NCBI GenBank assembly: GCA_903926465.1
Contig: CAIYJE010000119.1
Span: forward strand, 1 to 64,000
Direction: 5' to 3'
DNA length: 64,000 nucleotides
Origin: an uncultured Planctomycetales bacterium
GTDB taxonomy: Bacteria; Planctomycetota; Planctomycetia; Isosphaerales; Isosphaeraceae
The notes beneath the pieces were generated by a model. That model ran no database searches, had not been told where the DNA came from, and saw only the letters and a list, made by a program, of their open reading frames with translations. Shown here in pieces: positions 56,899 to 64,000 of this stretch; within the stretch, counting starts at the first letter, position 1; every line of letters begins with the position of its first letter. The translations under genes and the position numbers were made by a program.

Positions 56899-59007
56899 AT
56901 GCACAACGCCCACCAAAAAGATCCATGCACGGAATCGGGATCTGCCTCGCTGTTGAGTTTTGCGCTCGCGATTCTCTCTGGAGCCGTTCTGCTCTTTTTA
57001 GTCCAGCCGATGATTGCCAAGTTCATCCTCCCCTGGTTCGGGGGCTCCCCGGCGGTCTGGACCACGTGCATGCTCTTCTTCCAGCTTGTGCTGTTCGGGG
57101 GATATTTGTACGGGCACGCCGTCCAAAGGTATTTGCATGCACGCGGCCAGGCGGTGTTACACCTCGGACTGGTTGTGGCGGCTCTGGCCGTTTTACCAAT
57201 CTCTGCTTCCGAGCGCTGGAAACCGTCTGGAAGCTCGTCGCCAACGGCTCAGATCTTACTGTTGCTGCTCAGTTCTGTGGGGCTGCCATACTTCGTGCTG
57301 GCGGCAACCAGTCCCCTGGTTCAGGCCTGGTTTTCCCATCGCCATCCGACTCGCTCACCGTATCGGCTTTACGCTCTCTCAAATGCCGGCTCCATTGCGG
57401 CTCTGGTCGGTTACCCATTTCTGATCGAGCCCAACCTCGACGTTCGCCAGCAATCGTGGCTCTGGTCGGCCGGGTTCCTGGTGTATGCCACAGCCTGCGG
57501 ATTCTGCCTGGCATCATTGTGGAAGCTGCAAAACCAGGCTCACCGCAACCCAGGCCAGCCACCCGAAACGGGAGAACTTATCCCAGGCACACCCAGCCAC
57601 TGGCAACGGTTCCTCTGGGTTTTCTTACCGGCCACGGCCTCGGTGGTGCTGCTGGCCACCACGAACCAGGTTTGCCAGAACATCGCCGTGGTCCCGTTTT
57701 TGTGGATTGTCCCGCTGACGCTCTACCTGATCACCTTCATTATCGCCTTTGAATATTTGCGCGGGTATGTGAGACCGGTCTGGGCAACGCTGGCCGCCCT
57801 GGCAATTCTGGCGGTCTTGCTCTACAACCAGAATCTCTTTCGATTTGGGCTAAAACTTCAAGGCACCCAGGAACTCGTTCTCGATCTTGCGGCCATGTTT
57901 CTGGCCTGCATGGTCTGTCATGGTGAACTGGTGAGATCTCGGCCAGCGCCTGAACGCTTGACGGAGTTTTACCTGATGCTGGCGGCTGGCGGTGCGCTGG
58001 GTGGAGTCTTCGTAACGCTGGTGGCTCCCCGCGTGTTCGACTCCTACCGCGAGTGGCCCATCGGATTGCTGCTCTCCTTCGGGATCGCCATCATCGCGCT
58101 GACCATGGCTTTACCCAGGGGCGGCTGGGGCTGGATCTGGCGTTCCGCGGTTTTGCTGCCGGCCGCGATCAGTCTTACCTGGATCGTTCCATCCACAAGC
58201 CCTCCACCGAACGTCGTGGCCCAGGCCAGGAATTTCTACGGGATCACCAAGGTCCTGGAGCTTAGTCCCGATGACCCCGTGAACCACTGCCGGATGCTGC
58301 AGCATGGATCGATTCGGCATGGCACCCAGTTTCTGGACCCCGACCGGTCTTGGATTCCAACCGACTACTACACCCAACAGACAGGCGTTGCCCAAACCAT
58401 AGCCCAGCTCTCGTCTAAGGGGCCGATCCGGGTCGGTGTGATTGGGCTGGGAATTGGCACCCTGGCAGCGTACGCCCGCCCCGTTGATTTCTACTGTTTC
58501 TATGAAATCAACCCCGAGGTCGTGCGGATGGCCAACCAGTACTTCACGTATCTGGGGCAATCTGCGGGCCAGTGTGAGACCGTGCTTGGCGATGCTCGAC
58601 TCTCTCTGGAAACCGAGTCGCCCAGAAATTTTGATCTTCTGGTCCTGGACGCGTTCAGCAGTGACGCCATTCCCACGCACTTGCTTACCCGGGAAGCGTT
58701 CCAAATTTACGCCAGGCACCTCAAACCCGCGGGCGTGATTGCGGCCCATATCACCAATAAGTTTTTGGACCTCTCCCCGGTCGTACGTGCGCAGGCCGAC
58801 GCCTTGAAATTTGGCGTACGAGAGGTGATCGTCCAGAAAAATGAGCAGAACCATTTACCGTATACCAACTGGATGATCCTCACCACGAACCAGGAGTTGC
58901 TGAGCCAGCTCCCCCTGGAAACAGAATCCAGCGGCCTGAACCTGACCAAACTCCCGCTCTGGACCGATTTTCATAGCAATTTGTTCGCGATTTTGCGCTG
59001 GCGTTAA
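56899..59007 (+). CDS. Fused MFS-like membrane and spermidine-synthase-like protein
   Basis: 702 residues. The first 430 residues hold about ten or more membrane segments (FALAILSGAVLLFLVQPMIA, IVPLTLYLITFIIAF). The C-terminal 230 residues are a SAM-fold aminopropyltransferase-like domain: VGVIGLGIGTLAAYA, CFYEINPEVV, VLGDARLSL and LVLDAFSSDAIPTHLLT. Such fusions are common in bacteria, but their polyamine activity has rarely been tested. The active-site aspartate region (VLDAFSSD) is visible. GGAGAG precedes the ATG. It stands alone. Confidence 0.88.
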   Translation: MHNAHQKDPCTESGSASLLSFALAILSGAVLLFLVQPMIAKFILPWFGGSPAVWTTCMLFFQLVLFGGYLYGHAVQRYLHARGQAVLHLGLVVAALAVLPISASERWKPSGSSSPTAQILLLLLSSVGLPYFVLAATSPLVQAWFSHRHPTRSPYRLYALSNAGSIAALVGYPFLIEPNLDVRQQSWLWSAGFLVYATACGFCLASLWKLQNQAHRNPGQPPETGELIPGTPSHWQRFLWVFLPATASVVLLATTNQVCQNIAVVPFLWIVPLTLYLITFIIAFEYLRGYVRPVWATLAALAILAVLLYNQNLFRFGLKLQGTQELVLDLAAMFLACMVCHGELVRSRPAPERLTEFYLMLAAGGALGGVFVTLVAPRVFDSYREWPIGLLLSFGIAIIALTMALPRGGWGWIWRSAVLLPAAISLTWIVPSTSPPPNVVAQARNFYGITKVLELSPDDPVNHCRMLQHGSIRHGTQFLDPDRSWIPTDYYTQQTGVAQTIAQLSSKGPIRVGVIGLGIGTLAAYARPVDFYCFYEINPEVVRMANQYFTYLGQSAGQCETVLGDARLSLETESPRNFDLLVLDAFSSDAIPTHLLTREAFQIYARHLKPAGVIAAHITNKFLDLSPVVRAQADALKFGVREVIVQKNEQNHLPYTNWMILTTNQELLSQLPLETESSGLNLTKLPLWTDFHSNLFAILRWR

Positions 59008-59209
59008 AATGCGGGCCCGCGATGCCAGACTGGGTGATATTCACGGCCGGCAGGGCCCTTGGTAGACCGGTGGTAACGATAAACTTGGAGACAAGAAGAC
59101 AACCGCCGTTGAGCCCTGATGCCGAAAGCTCTATTCTGGACAGTTTGATCGGCGACCTCCCGTCGCCACGTGCGAGACGTGCGATCAGTTAGTGAAAGAG
59201 GGGTTGGTC

Positions 59210-60502
59210 GTGGCTTCAGGTGGGAATCAGGGGTCCGGCGGAAAAGAAAACTTGACCCGGTGTGACTATTGCGGCCGACCGACATCGGCCGCTGGGCCGA
59301 TGATCGAGGGAATTGCGCTGGCTCAGGCTGGCGTGAAGCCAGAAAAGGCATTCATCTGCTCAAACTGCGTGGAAGCCTGCGCAGGGTTGTTCAAGCAGCA
59401 TGAACGTGAAAATACGGAAATTGAGGAAGTTCCCACCCCACGAGAACTCGTGGAACATCTGGACGAGTACATCATTGGTCAGGAGACCGTGAAGAAGGTG
59501 CTAGCCGTTGCGGTGGTCAACCACTACAAACGTGTGCTTGCTCCCCCCATTGAAGACGAAGCTCTGCGACAGGTGGAAGTTTCCAAGAGCAACGTCATGC
59601 TGATCGGGCCGACCGGTTGCGGCAAAACTGCCCTTGCCGAGACGCTCGCCAGACGGCTCCACGTGCCGTTTGCCATTGGTGACGCCACCACGCTGACCGA
59701 AGCCGGCTACGTGGGTGAAGACGTTGAGAACCTGATTCTCAAGCTGGTCATGGCGGCCAACTACGATATCAAGGCCGCCGAGCGGGGCATTATTTACATC
59801 GACGAGATCGACAAGATCGGCAAGACGAACCAAAACGTGTCGATCACCCGTGACGTTTCAGGCGAAGGGGTTCAGCAGTCACTGCTCAAACTGCTGGAAG
59901 GGACCGTGGCGAACGTTCCCCCAGCCGGTGGACGTAAACACCCTGAGCAACAGTACCTGCAGGTGAACACGTCCAACATTCTGTTCATCTGCGGTGGTAC
60001 CTTCGTGGGCCTTGAAGACATTATCGCCAAACGACTTAGTCGCAAGTCGATCGGCTTCGGGCGTACCGAAAAGTCTGAAGACCGCGAGCAGGAGCGAGAT
60101 GAACTGGTGGCCCAGGTCCAGCCCGAAGACCTCGAACGGTTTGGCCTGATTCCCGAACTGATCGGCCGACTACCGGTCATCGCCTCCCTCAACCAACTCT
60201 CCGTGCCAGACCTGGCAAGGATTCTGGTTGAACCCAAGAACGCCGTGACCAAACAGTATCAGGTGCTCTTCCACCTCGATGACGCCAAACTCGCGTTCAC
60301 CGGGGGAGCCATTACCGAGATCGCCAAGCGAGCCAAAGAGCGCAAAACTGGCGCCCGCGGACTGCGCTCGATCATGGAAAAACTGATGCTGGACCCCATG
60401 TTCACCCTGCCCGAACGTGAACCCGGTCAGACCTACACCGTGACCGAAGAAGTCGTTCGAGGAGAGAAATCTCTGTTCGACGAGGCCCAGGTCAAGAATT
60501 AA
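59210..60502 (+). CDS. clpX: ATP-dependent Clp protease ATP-binding subunit ClpX
   Basis: 430 residues. It unfolds substrates for the ClpP peptidase. An N-terminal zinc-binding domain has CDYCGRP and CSNCVEAC. The AAA+ core has Walker A GPTGCGKTALAE, Walker B IIYIDEIDKIGK, the pore motif GYVGEDV and the sensor/ClpP-contact region with IGFG. The start is the GTG at 59210, with GAGGGG six bases upstream. clpP is not in the window. A perfect hairpin follows the gene. Confidence 0.97.
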   Translation: MASGGNQGSGGKENLTRCDYCGRPTSAAGPMIEGIALAQAGVKPEKAFICSNCVEACAGLFKQHERENTEIEEVPTPRELVEHLDEYIIGQETVKKVLAVAVVNHYKRVLAPPIEDEALRQVEVSKSNVMLIGPTGCGKTALAETLARRLHVPFAIGDATTLTEAGYVGEDVENLILKLVMAANYDIKAAERGIIYIDEIDKIGKTNQNVSITRDVSGEGVQQSLLKLLEGTVANVPPAGGRKHPEQQYLQVNTSNILFICGGTFVGLEDIIAKRLSRKSIGFGRTEKSEDREQERDELVAQVQPEDLERFGLIPELIGRLPVIASLNQLSVPDLARILVEPKNAVTKQYQVLFHLDDAKLAFTGGAITEIAKRAKERKTGARGLRSIMEKLMLDPMFTLPEREPGQTYTVTEEVVRGEKSLFDEAQVKN

Positions 60503-60533
60503 CTCTGGCCCCGGCTACTCCAAAAATCATGGT

Positions 60534-60566
60534 CCTGCCGGTCCAGACTTGGTCTGGACCGGCAGG
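60534..60566. terminator. Hairpin after clpX
   Basis: CCTGCCGGTCCAGAC pairs perfectly over 15 bases with GTCTGGACCGGCAGG around TTG. It lies 31 bases past the clpX stop. It is followed by GTCTGGCCTTTGAC, without a strong T run. Confidence 0.7.
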
Positions 60567-60585
60567 GTCTGGCCTTTGACGTCGA

Positions 60586-60614
60586 TTGCCAACGGATCGG
60601 CGTTCCTCTAAAAT
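60586..60614 (+). promoter_or_regulatory. Sigma-70-type promoter upstream of the sulfite/nitrite reductase gene
   Basis: TTGCCA at 60586-60591 and TAAAAT at 60609-60614 are separated by 17 bases. It lies 20 bases after the clpX hairpin and about 79 bases before the ATG. Confidence 0.5.
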
Positions 60615-60692
60615 ATCCTTCGTAAGTTTATCGTTTTAGTGATGATTCTTTTGAGTCCTGCGAAGTCAGGCGTTGCCAAGGATTGACACCTC

Positions 60693-62477
60693 ATGGACAA
60701 GCCAGGGGGGAAACCCAGCAAGGTTGAGGCTCTCAAACAAGCCAGCGAATACCTTCGCCTCAGCATTCCTGAAGAGCTCAAAGCGTCAAATACCTCGATC
60801 ACCGAGGATGCCGCCACGCTGCTGAAATTTCACGGTTCTTACCAGCAAGATGACCGTGACGTTCGCACCCAGCGCAAACGTGAAGGCCTTGAAAAAGCAT
60901 TCCAGTTCATGGTCCGCGTCCGGATGCCTGGCGGTAAGATGACCGCTGCCCAGTACCTGACCTGCGACCAGCTTGCCCAGGACTACGGCAACGGAACCCT
61001 GCGAATTACCACTCGCCAGGCCTTCCAGTTCCACGGCATCCTGAAGCAAGACCTGAAGGCCACCATCGCCACCGTAAACCGGGCCCTGCTGTCTACGCTG
61101 GCCGCCTGCGGAGACGTGGAACGGAACGTGCTCGCCTGCCCGGCTCCCAAGCGTGATGGCGTGCATGACGCCGTTCAGGCCGACGCCGATGCCTTTGCCT
61201 CGCATTTCGCGCCTCGGAGCTCGGCGTACTGGGAGATCTGGCTAGATGGCGAGAAGGTGGATAATCCCACCCTGCCACCAGCCGGCCCAGCCCTGGTACC
61301 CACCCCCGGCGATGATTCCGTGGAGCCGATCTACGGCAAGCTCTACATGCCGCGCAAATTCAAAACCGCGTTTGCCCTTCCAGGCGATAACTGCACCGAC
61401 GTCTTCGCAAACGACCTTGGTTTCTTGGCCGTCATCGAAGCCGGCAAACTGGTCGGGTACAACGTCGTTGTGGGCGGCGGGCTGGGCACAACTCCAAGCG
61501 CGGCCAAAACTTTCCCCGCACTCGCCAAACCGCTGGCCTACATCCCCAGAGCAGACCTCTTGCGCGTAGGTGAAGCCATCATCAAGGTCACCCGAGACTT
61601 CGGGAACCGCTCAGACCGCAAACGGGCACGGCTCAAGTACGTGATTCATGATTGGGGCATTGATGCCTTCCGTGAGAAGGTCGAGGAATATCTCAAGGCT
61701 CCGCTCACCCCGGCTCGCGATACCCATGTGACCGATGTTTGCGACCACATGGGCTGGCATCCGCAAGGAGACGGGAAACTTTGGCTAGGAATCCCAGTCG
61801 AAAACGGACGGGTTCGCGACCATGGTGACTTCAGGCTCCTTTCCGGGCTTCGTGAGTTTTTCAAAACTTACGGAACTCCCGCCAGGCTCACCTGCATGCA
61901 GTCGATTGTGCTGGCGGATATCGACCCGGCCCACAAGCCAGAGATCGAAGCCTGGCTCACTCGATTCGGTATCGCCTCGGTGGAACAGGTCAGCACCGTC
62001 AGACGCTGGTCGATGGCGTGCCCGGCCTTTCCCACCTGCGGGCTGGCCGTGACCGAGAGTGAGCGAGTGATGCCCAGGCTCATGGATGATCTTGAACTCG
62101 AACTCAAAAATCAGGGACTTGCGGCCGATCGGTTCACCGTACGCATGACCGGTTGCCCTAACGGTTGCGCCCGCCCCTACAACAGCGACATCGGACTGGT
62201 GGGCCGTTCCGCCATCAAGACCGATGACGGCGGCAACGTGGCCGGGACGTACACCATCTTCCTGGGCGGAAGCACCCTGGGAGAGCGACTCAACGTTCTC
62301 TACAAGGATTACGTTCCCTTCGACCAGATTGTGAACGAACTGCGACCGGTTCTGGAACGATTCCGAGCCGAACGACACAACGGCGAACGGCTCGGCGACT
62401 TCTGCCACAGGGCCGCAATTGCCACCGGAGTTTCGGCCTCGAAGTACCTCGCTCAGGGGAGCGAGACCGTCGACTGA
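60693..62477 (+). CDS. Siroheme-dependent sulfite/nitrite reductase
   Basis: 594 residues. The architecture is ferredoxin-like half domain, siroheme/4Fe-4S domain, repeated: DQLAQDYGNGTLRITTRQAFQFHG in the first half, and CPAFPTC and TGCPNGCARPYNSDIGL in the second. The cysteines (C-x5-C and C-x3-C) hold the 4Fe-4S cluster bridged to siroheme. It reduces sulfite to sulfide, or nitrite to ammonia, most likely in sulfate assimilation. Without adjacent cys genes the two cannot be separated by sequence reading. A small ferredoxin lies elsewhere in the window (46.5 kb). Confidence 0.92.
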   Translation: MDKPGGKPSKVEALKQASEYLRLSIPEELKASNTSITEDAATLLKFHGSYQQDDRDVRTQRKREGLEKAFQFMVRVRMPGGKMTAAQYLTCDQLAQDYGNGTLRITTRQAFQFHGILKQDLKATIATVNRALLSTLAACGDVERNVLACPAPKRDGVHDAVQADADAFASHFAPRSSAYWEIWLDGEKVDNPTLPPAGPALVPTPGDDSVEPIYGKLYMPRKFKTAFALPGDNCTDVFANDLGFLAVIEAGKLVGYNVVVGGGLGTTPSAAKTFPALAKPLAYIPRADLLRVGEAIIKVTRDFGNRSDRKRARLKYVIHDWGIDAFREKVEEYLKAPLTPARDTHVTDVCDHMGWHPQGDGKLWLGIPVENGRVRDHGDFRLLSGLREFFKTYGTPARLTCMQSIVLADIDPAHKPEIEAWLTRFGIASVEQVSTVRRWSMACPAFPTCGLAVTESERVMPRLMDDLELELKNQGLAADRFTVRMTGCPNGCARPYNSDIGLVGRSAIKTDDGGNVAGTYTIFLGGSTLGERLNVLYKDYVPFDQIVNELRPVLERFRAERHNGERLGDFCHRAAIATGVSASKYLAQGSETVD

Positions 62478-62920
62478 CCCAAGCCCGCGTATCCAGCACA
62501 AACGTTAGACGTTCGCAGATCGGCCGGACGAGGCTCCCCTCGCCCGGCCGGTTGCATTTACTGCGGTTCACAACGGGGTTGCCGATGCGGGATAGCCGCC
62601 CTCGGCTGTCTGTTGGGGCTGTTTCTCAGTGCAACCAGTCGAGAACCGCTTAAAGTACCAATCACGGGCTAACCGAGCGGGCCCATGACCCGTGCTGGGT
62701 CAACCCGCCAAGCCACTCTTTCGGCCGATCGCTACAACCCGTCGCACCCCACCCGGCAAGCCGCCTGAACTCGTCATGATTCACCGAAAAGGGACCGATC
62801 AATCTTTACGTACGAAGCGCGAGCCTTGAGGTTGGACCGGTGTCCTCACCGGCCTCAATCTCCCCGCTTCCCATGGACAAAACGCTGGCTGGAGTTGGCC
62901 GGCCCGGGAAGGAGTCCCAG
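62478..62920. other. Intergenic region before the ParA-family gene
   Basis: A hairpin terminator lies at 62522-62549 (listed separately). The remaining 370 or so bases have no gene or clear promoter. Confidence 0.5.
62522..62549 (+). terminator. Terminator after the sulfite/nitrite reductase gene
   Basis: GGCCGG, then a mismatch, CGAGG, loop CTCC, CCTCG, a mismatch and CCGGCC form an 11-base-pair stem with one A-C mismatch, 44 bases past the stop codon. Confidence 0.65.
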
Positions 62921-63955
62921 ATGCGACGGATCGCGATCCTGAACCAGAAGGGCGGCGTCGGTAAGACGACCACCACCGTAAATCTGGCGGCAGCCCTGGC
63001 CAATGAAGGCCACAAAACCCTGGTCCTGGACCTAGATCCCCAGGCTCACGCCACTCTGCACCTGGGCTTGCAGCCCGGCAGATCCGGCCCCTCGCTGTAC
63101 GACGTGCTGGCGCAAGGACTTCCTATTGCCAAGGCCAGACACAAGGTTGCACCCAACCTGTACGTTTGCGGAAGCCACATTGATCTCGCGGCCGCCGAGG
63201 TTGAGCTGATCAACACCGTGGGCCGAGAGATGATCCTGCGTGATCAGCTTGAAGCCGACGAAGAATCGTTTGATTACGTGCTGATGGATTGCTCCCCCTC
63301 ACTCGGCATTCTCTCTATCAATGCCCTGTGCGCAGCCCGAGAAGTAATCATTCCACTTCAGGCACACTTCCTCGCCCTACAGGGGCTCTCCAAGCTCCTG
63401 GAAACCATTCAACTGGTTTCCAGGCGTGTGAATCGAGACCTCAAGGTTGCCGGCGTGGTTCTTTGCCTTTATGAGTCTGGCACTCGTCTTGGCAATGAGG
63501 TTATTGAAGACCTTCAGCAATACTTCAACGGGCCACGCAAGGTGAACGCCCCGTGGGCCGATGCTCGTCTCTTCAAAACCCGCATCAGACGCAACATTCG
63601 GCTGGCGGAAAGCCCCAGCTTTGGCCAGTCCATCTTCCAGTACTCTCCAACCAGCCGGGGCGCAGAAGATTACGCGTCACTGGCGGCCGAACTTCAGTGG
63701 CGTGACCCCGCGCCGATCTGGATGGCCGACGACGATGTTGTGGCAACCACCACCGCCGCAGTTGCGGCCACCGTTCCCGCCGAAATGCCGCCCGCGAAAG
63801 TCAAAGCCAAACCTACCCCCGAGGTAACCCCTGAACCCCCGGCCGTGATTGCCAGCCCCCCTGTTAAATCTGGGTTGCCCGCCATCATCCCCGCGCCCCA
63901 CTTCGGACTTCACGCAAACAGCCACGCGATCCGAACCGACATCTCCAATAACTGA
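62921..63955 (+). CDS. ParA-family ATPase with Pro/Ala-rich C-terminal tail
   Basis: 344 residues. The deviant Walker A is NQKGGVGKTTTTVNLAAALA at the N-terminus; LVLDLDPQAHATLHLGL (switch I) and YVLMDCSPSLGILSINAL (Walker B/switch II) follow. ParA-type ATPases position chromosomes, plasmids or other cargo on the nucleoid. The domain ends near residue 255; the last 90 residues are a Pro/Ala-rich tail. ParB is not visible but the window ends 45 bases after this gene. The ATG at 62921 has AAGGAG seven bases upstream; a further in-frame ATG upstream lacks a ribosome-binding site. Confidence 0.93.
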   Translation: MRRIAILNQKGGVGKTTTTVNLAAALANEGHKTLVLDLDPQAHATLHLGLQPGRSGPSLYDVLAQGLPIAKARHKVAPNLYVCGSHIDLAAAEVELINTVGREMILRDQLEADEESFDYVLMDCSPSLGILSINALCAAREVIIPLQAHFLALQGLSKLLETIQLVSRRVNRDLKVAGVVLCLYESGTRLGNEVIEDLQQYFNGPRKVNAPWADARLFKTRIRRNIRLAESPSFGQSIFQYSPTSRGAEDYASLAAELQWRDPAPIWMADDDVVATTTAAVAATVPAEMPPAKVKAKPTPEVTPEPPAVIASPPVKSGLPAIIPAPHFGLHANSHAIRTDISNN

Positions 63956-64000
63956 AAAAACCGAGCGGCTCTTGCCTCACTTCACAGACAACCGCTGGGT

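Noticed and set aside
56877-57752. 291-codon open frame overlapping the MFS/spermidine-synthase gene in another frame
   Set aside because: It ends inside the membrane region of a recognisable protein and has a low-complexity, unlikely composition.

Overview
The window reads as a chromosomal segment from a member of the Planctomycetota. The evidence is the gene content. There are two DUF1549/DUF1553 proteins, one paired with a DUF1501 protein. There is a DUF1080 domain protein, a formaldehyde-activating-enzyme homologue, an N-terminal ALEGRQLLS sorting-like motif, many proteins with RR-containing or lipoprotein-type export signals, and a large HTH/acidic-repeat/membrane-anchor protein. By eye the DNA is GC-rich but not extreme. 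Order or genus cannot be settled from the sequence alone (Isosphaerales or Gemmatales seem likely). No phage, rRNA operon, CRISPR array or intact insertion sequence was seen.

Layout. 1-297: a direct repeat and a 29-bp inverted repeat, a probable mobile-element remnant. 298-11.5 kb: a DUF1553/DUF1501 pair, an orphan ABC ATPase, a three-domain secreted protein (terpene-cyclase-like repeats, DUF1080, esterase) overlapping a GlcG/HbpS protein, a Fae-like protein, and small secreted proteins ending at a tRNA-Thr. 11.7-17.8 kb: central carbon metabolism and lipid synthesis (gap, pgk, rpe, a histidine-phosphatase-fold protein without catalytic histidines, accD, a LmbE deacetylase). 17.9-20.8 kb: a TlpA-like lipoprotein, lexA, rnhA. 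20.9-31.8 kb: nine consecutive minus-strand genes (DMT permease, NtrC-type regulator and kinase, M48 protease, secreted unknowns, an OmpA-like coiled-coil protein, the HTH/membrane protein). 32.2-35.7 kb: a second large DUF1549/DUF1553 protein and a dienelactone hydrolase. 35.7-37.1 kb: a long gene-free stretch with degenerate repeats, a cluster of five hairpins and tRNA-Arg. 37.1-42.7 kb: a GldA/GldF-GldG-type ABC system plus DUF4340. 42.8-46.4 kb: ilvN and ilvC with a glycosyltransferase and a methyltransferase between them. 46.5-48 kb: a small ferredoxin and a His-rich secreted protein. 48-54 kb: cyanophycin synthetase divergent from an ABC exporter and a DUF1854 protein. 54.4-64 kb: two esterases, a fused MFS/spermidine-synthase-like protein, clpX, a sulfite/nitrite reductase, and a ParA-family ATPase near the right edge.

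The most interesting points are the cphA / ABC exporter / DUF1854 locus (the exporter carries an N-terminal PH-like domain and a zinc ribbon), the triple-domain secreted protein, two proteins that lack their family's catalytic histidines (phosphatase fold at 15.2 kb, Fae-like at 9.4 kb), the hairpin-rich gene-free segment near 36.2 kb, and a strong intrinsic terminator only 43 nt upstream of pgk.
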